Assembly (NCBI GenBank): GCA_003024175.1
Contig: MDYQ01000239.1
Coordinates: 1 to 41,385 of the forward strand
DNA from: Planoprotostelium fungivorum
Taxonomy: Eukaryota > Evosea > Variosea > Cavosteliida > Cavosteliaceae
DNA: 41,385 nucleotides
Direction: 5' to 3'
Shown in pieces: positions 13,688 through 24,535 of this stretch; the stretch's first letter is position 1, and each line of letters opens with the position of its first letter. Made by a program: the position numbers and the translations under genes. Under the pieces are notes generated by a model. It did no database searches. It was not told the origin of the DNA and was given only the letters and a program-made list of their open reading frames with translations.

Positions 13688-16170
13688 ATGAATCATCTAT
13701 CTGCCGTTCGATCACATCTACAAATTCAACTCCACCGTCCCTTTTCTTTCAATTGGACGATGAGTGGAAGAGGTGAGTGCCAGTCATTCAGGGTGAGTGA
13801 TGTTGATCTTAAACAGGTCAACCCGCTCAAAGCGGCTATAAAAGACCTTATAGAGGAGGATTCGGAAGGGGTTATGCAACAAACAGAGCTCAACCTGAAG
13901 TTGATGATTCCAAAGAGGTGTTGAAACTCTGCCAAGACAATCATCTGAGACCTAACTATCCACTCAAGGTCGAACCCTCATTGAAGAGAGCAGTGACAGC
14001 TGCACCTGCTCCTCAGAGATCATATCACACAACACAGCCAAGAATGAACCTTGGAAACGACAAAAAGACAGAAAGAGTTCAAGGTGATCTGCGGAGGCAC
14101 CTAGTGACACCAATTCCTAACATCTCCACAGAGATCAAGAAGACGACTCCTTCTAATGGAAAAGAAGAAGCCTTTTCTTCTCCAGAGGTGGAAGTGAAGG
14201 TGATCCATTTTCGGTCCGATGGAGACTGACAGGAACAAAGTTCTCGGATATGGAAGGCAAGATCGACTCCAAGGTTCTGAAGGCCGTCGCACAAGATCTC
14301 AAGTACGATCTGATGACACCCATCCAGAGCCGAACCGTCTTGGAGGCATTGAGTGGAAAAGATTGGTGAGAGCACAACACACCCCTCATCATCGTGGTGA
14401 CACCCTTCCAGTCTGGCCCAAGCGAAGACGGGTACAGGAAAGACCATCGCCTTCCTCATCCCTGCCATCCAGAACATCATCAAGAGAGGTCCAGTCCCTG
14501 GCATCTCGGTGAGAACATCACGGACATCGAGTGATCGCTGAACGACCGTAGACTCTGATCATCTCCCCCACGAGAGAACTAGCCATGCAGATCGGAAAAG
14601 AGGCCGAGATGCTGGTCAAGTATTTGGGTCTGAAGGTCAACTGGGTCATCGGAGGCACCAACATCAACTCAGAGAAGAACAAGTTGATGTCCAAGTGTGA
14701 CATTCTCGTCGCCACCCCCGGAAGGTGAAGACTTGTCTGGTACATCTCTCACTGTTTCAGATTGATCGATCACATGAACGATCCCGAATTCAACAAGAAA
14801 TTGTTGTACCTCAACACGTACATTCTAGATGAGGCCGATCGTCTGTTAGACCAAGGTGATTCATCTCTTCCTCGTGTCATTCGACTCACTCGTCTCAGGT
14901 TTCGCCCCCGCCATCGACAAGATCCACAGTAACCTCCCAGACAGAAGAAGAGTGAGTCCAACTCAGTCGATCCACACCTCTCTGTGATACTGAATGGATT
15001 CAGTATGTCAGACAGAACTTGCTCTTCTCTGCGACCATTCCTCCCGGAGTGAACAAGATCGCGAGAGATCTCCTCGACTCTTCCAATTTTGTACATTTCT
15101 CCACCATCCCCCCCGATGACGTGGAGACTCACAAGAAAGTGAACCAATACTGTATCACCTCATCCATCCACGATCAACACGCCATGCTTCAATCTCTCAT
15201 TGCCACCGAGCACGCTCACTCCACTCCAGAGGACCCATTCAAGGTGACATCTTCATCTCACTCTATCAACTGGATCTTATTTCTATCTCTCATTTGTATC
15301 TCTCCATTGGATCTCATTTGTATCTCTCCATTGGATCTTATTCGTATCTCAGGCTGTTGTCTTCTTCACCACAGCCAGAGGATCAGGCTTCGCCTTCGAT
15401 GCCTTCTCCAATCTGAAGGTCAAACCCTTCAACACGCTGAAGAAGGTGGAGATCCACTCGAGAATGAGTCAGACCGCCAGAGTCCGCGCGGCCGACAACT
15501 TCAAGACGATGAAGGAGGGAATCTTGTTCACCTCCGATGTCTCTGCCAGAGGTATGGACTACCCCAAGGTCACCCACGTCTTCCAAGTGTGTTCTCCACC
15601 TCCAGCAAAAAGACTGACACGAACAGCTGGGTGCACCTGCAGACGTGGAGCAGTACATCCACAGAATCGGTAGAACGGGGCGAGCGGGTAACGACGGTGA
15701 CGGTTTCATCCTGCTGGATCCCCTGGAGATGAACTTTATGGACAAATTGAAGACGAAAGATCTGCCCTTCAAGAGCTACGAGCGGATGCAAGAGGCCGAG
15801 GGAGGGCTGAAGGAGGCCAAGGTTTCGTTCAACAAGGCAGCCGCTGAGATTCCACAGCAAGCGAGGTGAGAGGGAGGAGATGGAGAGAGCTGAAGAGAAA
15901 AAGGACGAGCGCGTACACGGCTTGGTTGGGAGAGAAGAAGACGAGTCTGGGAAAGAAGTTGGGACTGAGGGGACTGGTAGAGTTGTCCTTCAAGTATTCC
16001 AATTCCACCCTGCAGTTCCCCACACCTCCCGCTGTGGTGAGCCTCTCATGTCTCGTTGAAATGTGTATTCACAATGTCCACAGAGGGCGGATTTCATCGG
16101 TAAAGCCGGTTTGAAGGAGTGCAGGGACATGTTCACCATCGACAAGACCCCTAAACCTTCACACAGATAA
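13688..16170 (+). CDS. DEAD-box RNA helicase, Mss116-like, copy 1
   Basis: ATP-dependent RNA helicase, probably mitochondrial, of the Mss116 type that assists intron splicing and RNP remodelling. Start 13688 gives MNHLSAVRSHLQIQLHRPF, basic and Ser/Leu/His-rich like a matrix-targeting peptide, then an RG-rich stretch (YKRPYRGGFGRGY). Motifs in order: Q motif (DLMTPIQSRTV), motif I AQAKTGTGKT (split by the intron near 14367-14412), Ia PTRELA, GG, TPGR, II LDEADRLLD, III FSAT, IV VVFFTTA, V TSDVSARGMD, VI HRIGRTGRAG. A C-terminal extension ends KTPKPSHR and stop. About 650 residues, eleven or so introns including one of 32 nt (15866-15897). All catalytic motifs are intact. It diverges from GH26 copy 1. 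An upstream in-frame Met at 13595 is less likely, since it adds a region that looks like untranslated leader. Confidence 0.88.
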
Positions 16171-16251
16171 ACTCTTTTCTTTCTCTCCTCTCTTCATCAC
16201 AAGATCTTCTCATGATAACAGAATACATCGATTGGATAAAATACATTTGAT

Positions 16252-17975
16252 TTAAAAGGACAAGGAGAGGAGGGCGAAGGCAGAGAGGGTGATGCAGATG
16301 GAGAGGGGGACTCCTGCGCCTCTTCCGAGCTGACCGTCTTCGGTCAGAAGGGTGGTTCCGTTGTTGATGATGGCAAATGAGCCGTTCGTCACCCCGTCCT
16401 CTGTTTGTTGCTTCGTCGTGCTCTTCGTGCCACTGTTCGTGCTGCTCTTGGTGGTGCTCTTATCGCTGCTGCTAGGAGTGGAGGCCGCCTTCGTGGTAGA
16501 CTAGGGAATATCAAAATCATTCAAATGAAATTTGATATTTCAACGTGTCGGAGTTCTCTGTGGATAGGTCACTCACTCCTATACCGTTCACTCCCCAGGA
16601 TGTGAGAGAGTTGATGCCTCCGTTGCATCCCCAGGCTGTCTTGATCTGTGACGTCAACCCGCTGTTCGATGTGTCGATCTTCCAGCTCTTGTCGCTGTGT
16701 GCCACGTCAAAGTGTACCACTGCCTTGATCTGCGGAAAGCTGCTTGCAAGGCTGTCTGCCATGTTCTGATACCACTGTCCTTGGCTGATCGACCCTGTCT
16801 CACGTCAGCTCTCTTTCTCTTTCTCTCTCCTCTCTTCTGTTCCATTCGTCATTCGACTTCTTTCTCTTCACCTTGTACTGTCATCTCTGTCAGTCTCTCT
16901 CTCTTTCCCTCTTCATCTCTGTTCTCACCCATGTTGTTGACGCCAAACTCTGCGATCATGATCGGCTTCTTTGCACTCAGTGCTGTCAGTCTCTGATATG
17001 GCTGTGCTGGTATCGCATCCTTTGTGATTGTATCCGCGAAAGAATTTGTGGTGGAATCGGCGTAGGCATCGAGGCACATCCAGTGGACATACTGGTCTCC
17101 TGTTCTTCATCAGCTATTGCGTTTCATATTCTAGAGCAAGATGATGATGATGATGATGATGATGATGTGGAAGAGGACTGACCTGGATAGTAGTCCTCAA
17201 ACTTGATCCCCTTTCCGTTGCTGTTGTTTGGACACCACACAAACTGCACTTTGGGCGCCACTGCCATCACTCTCGTATACACTCTTCTCCACGCTGCGAT
17301 GAAGCCCGGTCCTGTGTTTCCGTTCACTGTCTCTGTCTCAGACTCTCTTCTTCTCTCTTCTTCTCTTCTTCTCACCTGCACCCCAGGGGTACCAGTTGCC
17401 GTCAAACTCGTGAGCAAATCTGTTTCTCTTCAGCTCTCTCCTTCCTTCTCGACTTCATTCGGAATCACATCTCACCTGATGTAAATCGTGCTGTTGAAAG
17501 AGTTCATCACTCGTCCAAAAGAGTCCACATAGCTGTCCCACGTTCCTGCGCTGATCGTGCTGTAGCTGTACTTTGTGTTTGCGTTTGTATAAGGTGACCC
17601 CCACGGCTGCCAAGTGATCAAAGGCACGTGTTGTGACAGTCCGACCGAGCTAAAGCTCTTTGCGGCATTGATCCACTTCGGAAAGTCGCCCCACTTGCTG
17701 AAGTCAGGCGCTGCTGCGTTGTCTCCCAGATAGCCGTCTGCCCAGTTGACGTAGTATTGCACGATCTGCGAAGATCTGTGATTCGGTCAATCTTATTCTT
17801 CTCTATATTATTCTCACCGGCCGATAGCTGTGTCGAGAGAGACGGTGCTGCTGATTGTGTTTGAATCGTACACGGGTAAAGTCACACTTCCCCAAGCCAC
17901 ATTATTACAGATGTAATTTGCACCCGCTGATATTACACTCCCTAGCAAGCATAGACATAGTAGGTGTCTCGCCAT
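16252..17975 (-). CDS. GH26-like GPI-anchored glycosidase, copy 2 (complete)
   Basis: The cleanest complete member of the glycosidase array, about 430 residues. Start 17975 encodes MARLLLCLCLLGSVISAGA, a signal peptide, then YICNNVAWGSVTLPVYDS. The catalytic core carries VQYYVNWADGYLGDN, ITWQPWGSP, the acid/base Glu in RFAHEFDGDWYPWG, FVWCPNN, YVHWMCLDAYAD and the nucleophile Glu in IMIAEFGVNN. A Cys-containing segment (TAWGCNGG) follows. After an intron near 16502-16580 comes a Ser/Thr/Lys-rich linker (STTKAASTPSSSDKSTTK), then a hydrophobic tail ending LLSLSF, a typical GPI-anchor signal. It should act at the cell surface or in the cyst or spore wall on a beta-linked polysaccharide; mannan is the family guess, the substrate is unproven. 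Its stop lies 82 bp from the stop of convergent helicase copy 1. Confidence 0.82.
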
Positions 17976-18396
17976 GTGTGCTGTTGTTGGGAGATAAAAA
18001 AATGGCTATCTCTCGCAGAAGCTGCGGCATATCTACCGATCCGTTCGTCAGAACTAAGCTTTCTTACGAACGGATCGGTAGATAGACGAAGCTTCGTCTA
18101 TGTTTATCTTGACCACAGTTGGCCACCGAGAACAATAACAGATGGAGGGGAAATGCAGAGATCTGAGGACATGGAGTGAGCTCAAGTGCGGCACTTGCGA
18201 CAGGTAACGGCATTGCAGGTGATGACGATAGTGGACGTGAAAATTTTCTTCTTTTCATGAACAGACATCGTTGACTTTTTTCCATAAATGGGATGAGAAG
18301 AGGTTGAGCTCACGTGGGGTTGTACATAATTTTATATTCATCCGTTGTAGTGATGATGAATTTGCTCACGTGACTGTTTCCATTTTCATTCCGCAG
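17976..18396. promoter_or_regulatory. Divergent promoter between GH26 copy 2 and helicase copy 2
   Basis: Related to the 13160-13687 spacer but about 100 bp shorter, with several indels. It contains an 18-bp perfect inverted repeat (18031-18048 and 18066-18083, 17-bp loop) on atctaccgatccgttcgt, of which the first unit has only one arm. The region next to the helicase start is nearly identical between units. Confidence 0.5.
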
Positions 18397-20855
18397 ATGA
18401 ATCATCTATCTGCCGTTCGATCACATCTACAAATTCAACTCCACCGTCCCTTTTCTTTCAATTGGACGATGAGTGGAAGAGGTGAGTGCCAGTCATTCAG
18501 GGTGAGTGATGTTGATCTTAAACAGGTCAACCCGCTCAAAGCGGCTATAAAAGACCTTATAGAGGAGGATTCGGAAGGGGTTATGCAACAAACAGAGCTC
18601 AACCTGAAGTTGATGATTCCAAAGAGGTGTTGAAACTCTGCCAAGACAATCATCTGAGACCTAACTATCCACTCAAGGTCGAACCCTCATTGAAGAGAGC
18701 AGTGACAGCTGCACCTGCTCCTCAGAGATCATATCACACAACACAGCCAAGAATGAACCTTGGAAACGACAAAAAGACAGAAAGAGTTCAAGGTGATCTG
18801 CGGAGGCACCTAGTGACACCAATTCCTAACATCTCCACAGAGATCAAGAAGACGACTCCTTCTAATGGAAAAGAAGAAGCCTTTTCTTCTCCAGAGGTGG
18901 AAGTGAAGGTGATCCATTTTCGGTCCGATGGAGACTGACAGGAACAAAGTTCTCGGATATGGAAGGCAAGATCGACTCCAAGGTTCTGAAGGCCGTCGCA
19001 CAAGATCTCAAGTACGATCTGATGACACCCATCCAGAGCCGAACCGTCTTGGAGGCATTGAGTGGAAAAGATTGGTGAGAGCACAACACACCCCTCATCA
19101 TCGTGGTGACACCCTTCCAGTCTGGCCCAAGCGAAGACGGGTACAGGAAAGACCATCGCCTTCCTCATCCCTGCCATCCAGAACATCATCAAGAGAGGTC
19201 CAGTCCCTGGCATCTCGGTGAGAACATCACGGACATCGAGTGATCGCTGAACGACCGTAGACTCTGATCATCTCCCCCACGAGAGAACTAGCCATGCAGA
19301 TCGGAAAAGAGGCCGAGATGCTGGTCAAGTATTTGGGTCTGAAGGTCAACTGGGTCATCGGAGGCACCAACATCAACTCAGAGAAGAACAAGTTGATGTC
19401 CAAGTGTGACATTCTCGTCGCCACCCCCGGAAGGTGAAGACTTGTCTGGTACATCTCTCACTGTTTCAGATTGATCGATCACATGAACGATCCCGAATTC
19501 AACAAGAAATTGTTGTACCTCAACACGTACATTCTAGATGAGGCCGATCGTCTGTTAGACCAAGGTGATTCATCTCTTCCTCGTGTCATTCGACTCACTC
19601 GTCTCAGGTTTCGCCCCCGCCATCGACAAGATCCACAGTAACCTCCCAGACAGAAGAAGAGTGAGTCCAACTCAGTCGATCCACACCTCTCTGTGATACT
19701 GAATGGATTCAGTATGTCAGACAGAACTTGCTCTTCTCTGCGACCATTCCTCCCGGAGTGAACAAGATCGCGAGAGATCTCCTCGACTCTTCCAATTTTG
19801 TACATTTCTCCACCATCCCCCCCGATGACGTGGAGACTCACAAGAAAGTGAACCAATACTGCATCACCTCATCCATCCACGATCAACACGCCATGCTTCA
19901 ATCTCTCATCGCCACCGAGCACGCTCACTCCACTCCAGAGGACCCATTCAAGGTGACACCTTCATCTCACTCTATCAACTGGATCTCATTTGTATCTCTC
20001 ATTTGTATCTCCGTTGGATCTCATTTGTATCTCAGGCTGTTGTCTTCTTCACCACAGCCAGAGGATCAGGCTTCGCCTTCGATGCCTTCTCCAATCTGAA
20101 GGTCAAACCCTTCAACACGCTGAAGAAGGTGGAGATCCACTCGAGAATGAGTCAGACCGCCAGAGTCCGCGCGGCCGACAACTTCAAGACGATGAAGGAG
20201 GGAATCTTGTTCACCTCCGATGTCTCTGCCAGAGGTATGGACTACCCCAAGGTCACCCACGTCTTCCAAGTGTGTTCTCCACCTCCAGCAAAAAGACTGA
20301 CACGAACAGCTGGGTGCACCTGCAGACGTGGAGCAGTACATCCACAGAATCGGTAGAACGGGGCGAGCGGGTAACGACGGTGACGGTTTCATCCTGCTGG
20401 ATCCCCTGGAGATGAACTTTATGGACAAATTGAAGACGAAAGATCTGCCCTTCAAGAGCTACGAGCGGATGCAAGAGGCCGAGGGAGGGCTGAAGGAGGC
20501 CAAGGTTTCGTTCAACAAGGCAGCCGCTGAGATTCCACAGCAAGCGAGGTGAGAGGGAGGAGATGGAGAGAGCTGAAGAGAAAAAGGACGAGCGCGTACA
20601 CGGCTTGGTTGGGAGAGAAGAAGACGAGTCTGGGAAAGAAGTTGGGACTGAGGGGACTGGTAGAGTTGTCCTTCAAGTATTCCAACTCCACCCTGCAGTT
20701 CCCCACACCTCCCGCTGTGGTGAGTCTCTCATGTCCCGTTGAAATGCACAAACTCACAATGTCCACAGAGGGCGGATTTCATCGGTAAAGCCGGTTTGAA
20801 GGAGTGCAAGGACATGTTCACCATCGACAAGACCCCTAAACCTTCACACAGATAA
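18397..20855 (+). CDS. DEAD-box RNA helicase, Mss116-like, copy 2
   Basis: A near-identical duplicate of the helicase at 13688-16170, with the same start, exon structure and all motifs (AQAKTGTGKT, LDEADRLLD, FSAT, HRIGRTGRAG). By eye, the two match base for base over most of about 2.4 kb, introns included. Differences cluster in the intron near 19950-20036, which has fewer copies of a degenerate catttgtatctc repeat, and in the last exons and intron; one substitution near the C-terminus makes ECKDM where copy 1 has ECRDM. The same mitochondrial role is expected. Such intron identity means very recent duplication, gene conversion, or two haplotypes laid end to end by the assembler. It diverges from GH26 copy 2 and converges with GH26 copy 3. 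Confidence 0.88.
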
Positions 20856-20958
20856 ACTTTTTTTCTTCTCTTCTCTTCATCACAAGAAGATCTCCTTGTA
20901 GTGATAACAGAACACATCGGACAACAGAATATATCGGTTGGATAAAATGCAATTGGAT

Positions 20959-22678
20959 TTATAAGGACAAGGAGAGGAGGGCAAAGGCAGAGAGGGTGAT
21001 GCAGATGGAGAGGGGGACTCCTGCGCCTCTTCCAAGCTGACCGTCTTCGGTCAGAAGGGTAGTTCCGTTGATGATGATGAACGAGCCGTCCTCTGTCTTG
21101 TTCTCTGCTTCTTGCTTCGTCGTGCTCTTCACACCACTGTTCGTGCTGCTGCTCTTGGTGCCACTGTTCGTGCTGCTCTTGGTGGTGCTCTTATCGCTGC
21201 TGCTAGTAGTGGAGGCCGCCTTCGTTGTAGACTGAGGAATGTCAAATTTTGTCGAATTATATTTGATATTTCGTCGTGTCGCACTTACTCCTATACCATT
21301 CACACCCCAGGATGTGAGAGAGCTGATGCCTCCATTGCATCCCCAGGCTGTCTTGATCTGTGACGTCAACCCGCTGTTCGATGTGTCGATCTTCCAGCTC
21401 TTGTCGCTGTGTGCCACGTCAAAGTGTACAACTGCCTTGATCTGTGGAAAGCTGCTTGCAAGGCTGTCTGCCATGTTCTGATACCACTGTCCTTGACTGA
21501 TCGATCCTGTCTCACGTCAGCTCTCTTTCTCTTTCTCTCTGCTGTTCCATTCGTCATTCGACTTCTTTCTCTTCACCTTGTACTGTCATCTTCATCAGTC
21601 TCTTTCTCTCTTCATGTCTGTTCTCACCCATGTTGTTGACGCCAAACTCTGCGATCATGATCGGCTTCTTTGCACTCAGAGCTGTCAGTCTCTGATATGG
21701 CTGTGCTGGTACCGCGTTCTTCGTGATTGTGTCGGCAAATGCATATGTGGTAGAGTCGGCGTAGGCATCGAGGCACATCCAGTGGACATACTGGTCTCCT
21801 GTTCTCCTGTCATTCCTTCTCTTCACATTATTGTGTTAATTTGGCATCATCAGGATGACGATGATCTGTAACATGAAGATGAGGACTGACCTGGATAGTA
21901 GTCCTCAAACTTGACTCCCTTTCCGTTGCTGTTGTTCGGACACCACACAAACTGCACTTTCGGCGCCACTGCCATCACTCTCGTGTACACTCTCCTCCAC
22001 GCTGCGATGAAGCCCGCTCCTGTGTTTCCGTTCACTGTCTCTGTCTCAGCCTCTCTTCTTCTCTCTTCTTCTCACCTGCACCCCAGGGGTACCAGTCGCC
22101 ATCAAACTCGTGAGCAAATCTGTTTCTCTTCAGCTCTCTGACCCTTTCTTCATCATCTGTCTGCCTCACCTGATGTAAATAGTGCTGTTGAAAGAGTTCA
22201 TCACTCGTCCAAAAGAGTCCACATAGCTGTCCCACGTTCCTGCGCTGATCGTGCTGTAGCTGTACTTTGTGTTTGCGTTTGTATAAGGTGAGCCCCACGG
22301 CTGCCAGGTGATCAAAGGCACGTGCTGTGACAGTCCGACCGAGCTAAAGCTCTTTGCGGCGTTGATCCACTTCGGAAAGTCGCCCCACTTGCTGAAGTCA
22401 GGTGCTGCTGCGTTGTCTCCCAGATAGCCGTCTGCCCAGTTGACGTAGTATTGCACAATCTGCGAAGATCTGTGATTCGGTCAATCTTATTCTTCTCTAT
22501 ATCATTCTCACCGGCCGATAGCTGTGTCGAGAGAGACAGTGCTGCTGATTGTGTTCGAATCGTACACGGGTAAAGTTACACTTCCCCAGGCCACATTGTT
22601 ACAGATGTAGTCCGTTCCTGCTGATACACTCCCCAACAGATAGAGGAAGAGTAGAAACCTTGGTGACTGGGCAACCAT
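20959..22678 (-). CDS. GH26-like GPI-anchored glycosidase, copy 3 (complete)
   Basis: Complete paralogue of copy 2 with the same catalytic motifs (HEFDGDWYPWG, IAEFGVNN). The start at 22678 gives a different signal peptide, MVAQSPRFLLFLYLLGSVSA, then GTDYICNN. The exon with TKNAVPAQPY and YAFADT differs from copies 1 and 2 at several residues. The Ser/Thr/Lys linker is longer, with repeated TNSGTKSSS-type units, and the tail ends LLSLSL, again a GPI signal. The intron before the linker is 51 nt and lacks a stop, so retention would keep the frame. In the central exon this copy matches copy 1 rather than copy 2. It converges with helicase copy 2. Confidence 0.82.
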
Positions 22679-22813
22679 GTTGGCTTCTGCTGTTGGGATA
22701 GAGAGGAAATAATGATGTTCGACTCCGAGATCCTACTTCTCCGGGTGTCCAAGCCAAGGAAATGTTGCTCCTTCTCTCCTCCTCCATCTGAGTCCTCTAT
22801 AAGACAGAGGTCT

Positions 22814-22814
22814 N
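22814..22814. other. Single-N assembly join upstream of GH26 copy 3
   Basis: Sequence to the left is the upstream flank of copy 3, ending gacagaggtct. Sequence to the right starts abruptly inside a glycosidase exon (gatgtaaatcgtgctgttg) and then repeats the same upstream flank to about 23450. The 3' half of the fourth copy is therefore absent from the assembly. Confidence 0.8.
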
Positions 22815-23321
22815 GATGTAAATCGTGCTGTTGAAAGAGTTCATCACTCGTCCAAAAGAGTCCACATAGCTGTCCCACGTTCCTGCGCTGATCGTGCTGT
22901 AGCTGTACTTTGTGTTTGCGTTTGTATAAGGTGACCCCCACGGCTGCCAAGTGATCAAAGGCACGTGTTGTGACAGTCCGACCGAGCTAAAGCTCTTTGC
23001 GGCATTGATCCACTTCGGAAAGTCGCCCCACTTGCTGAAGTCAGGCGCTGCTGCGTTGTCTCCCAGATAGCCGTCTGCCCAGTTGACGTAGTATTGCACG
23101 ATCTGCGAAGATCTGTGATTCGGTCAATCTTATTCTTCTCTATATTATTCTCACCGGCCGATAGCTGTGTCGAGAGAGACGGTGCTGCTGATTGTGTTTG
23201 AATCGTACACGGGTAAAGTTACACTTCCCCAAGCCACATTGTTACAGATGTAGTCCGTTCCTGCTGATACACTCCCCAACAGATAGAGGAAGAGTAGAAA
23301 CCGTGGTGACTGGGCAACCAT
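22815..23321 (-). CDS. GH26-like glycosidase, copy 4, N-terminal fragment at the assembly join
   Basis: Only the signal peptide exon and the next exon are present. The start at 23321 reads MVAQSPRFLLFLYLLGSVSA as in copy 3. The second exon (VQYYVNWADGYLGDN to FNSTIYI) matches copy 2 at diagnostic bases (gacccccac, caagtgatc, cacgtgttg). The fragment stops at the N, before both catalytic glutamates. Nothing in the visible part is broken, so truncation by assembly is more likely than a pseudogene. Confidence 0.7.
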
Positions 23322-23460
23322 GTTGGCTTCTGCTGTTGGGATAGAGAAATAGTGATGTTCGACTCCGAAATCCTACTTCTCCGGGTGTCCAAGCCAAGGA
23401 AATATTGCTCCTTCTCTCCTCCTCCATCTGAGTCCTCTATCAAGACAGAGGTCTCTTCTT

Positions 23461-23702
23461 TATTCTCATAGCTGAAGATACTCATCGCGTAGTGAAAAAG
23501 TTAGATGACGTCCGATTTCGCGGCGAGTGAAAGGTGAACGCTAACCCAACAAAGGAGAGACGATGTAAACCATTCCATACGCTTACAAAACGTGTTGTAT
23601 TCGATTCCTTCGGACTAGAATTGATACTGCCCGTAAATTTTACGCCGTTGAAGAACTGAGATCAGTCACGTGCGTGTGTCATGACCGAGCCACAGTGGTG
23701 AT
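23461..23702. other. Spacer between the glycosidase array and the homeobox gene
   Basis: About 240 bp holding the upstream side of GH26 copy 4 and the 3' flank of the homeobox gene. No exon or repeat was recognised. Confidence 0.4.
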
Positions 23703-24214
23703 TCACATGAGCTGCTTGATCTCTCTCGGCGTCCCTCTTGTCCTTCTCACACATTCCCTGCATATTGTAAGCGGAGAAAGACTTCAGAGGTATCATACCT
23801 CGTTCTTCTGTTCTGAAACCAGATCTGTATCTTTCTACTCGTTGTATTGAAGGTGTTGGCCATCTGTTGTCTCAATTGTGCGTTGGGATATTGAACATCT
23901 TTGAAGATATTCTCTAATATCTCCTTCTGTGAGGCCGGTGTCTGCGTTCTCCTTCTTCTGTCGGTGTCCTTCTTCATCGGTTCCACAAAATGTTTCGTGC
24001 GCACCCAATGAGTTCCTATCATGGCTGTTGGTGGCGATGCCAGGCCTTCATCGTGATGGACTAAGGATGCAATGTTCATGGTGGTTGTGCTGCTGCTATT
24101 CTGCTGTGCCGGATAAAGGGGTGATTGGAATTCTATCATAATGAACTCGTTACTCCAAAAGACACGGTGGATCGCATACTCCTCGAATCCTGATGGAAAA
24201 CTCACTAAAAACAT
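23703..24214 (-). CDS. Homeobox transcription factor
   Basis: A 156-residue nuclear DNA-binding protein from two exons (23799-24214 and 23703-23757) with a 41-nt intron. The homeodomain spans about residues 86-145: a basic arm (DRRRRTQTP), helix 1 (KEILENIFK), helix 2 (QLRQQMANTF) and recognition helix 3, KIQIWFQNRRTR, with invariant W, F, N and R. The intron lies directly after helix 3, at the codon after NRRT. The short C-terminus (ECVRRTRGTPREIKQLM) is basic. Start 24214 is the first Met in the open frame; MNIASLV at residue 46 is an alternative because the first 45 residues are hydrophobic and unremarkable. The target genes cannot be read from sequence. Typical 60-residue spacing; no TALE insertion is seen. 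Confidence 0.85.
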
Positions 24215-24535
24215 TTAATTTAATGCCCGCTCACCCGGGCAACATCAATCAAAATTCTCCGTATCACGTAATATGCCCATCTTATACGTACTTATCTCCC
24301 ACTCAGCGGGCTATCTCCGATATCTCCACAACACCCACCTATACCCTGGAATTTTAATTCCAAAATACGCATCAGTGAATAGAGATGAAGAGATGGATCT
24401 GTGTCCTCCACCCACTCAGGATCTGCAGAGAAACACACTGGGGCCGATCGATAGCTGAGGACGCATCTAAAGGTCGGGGTGAGAATCAAAAGGAGTTCAG
24501 GAACACGAAAGGGGTGGATGATTACATATTCTCTA
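24215..24535. other. Intergenic spacer, homeobox promoter and Aurora 3' flank
   Basis: About 320 bp between two minus-strand genes. No exon was recognised. A short inverted repeat, gcccgctcacccgggc, lies near 24224-24239, just upstream of the homeobox start. Confidence 0.4.

Larger units (their letters stand above)
11337..23460. repeat. Tandem array of GH26/helicase units
   Basis: Each unit pairs a minus-strand glycosidase with a plus-strand helicase across a divergent promoter. Offsets between corresponding points of units 1 and 2 are about 4.68-4.82 kb. Units 3 and 4 show only the glycosidase. The spacer after copy 4 (23322-23460) matches the spacer after copy 3. Confidence 0.85.
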
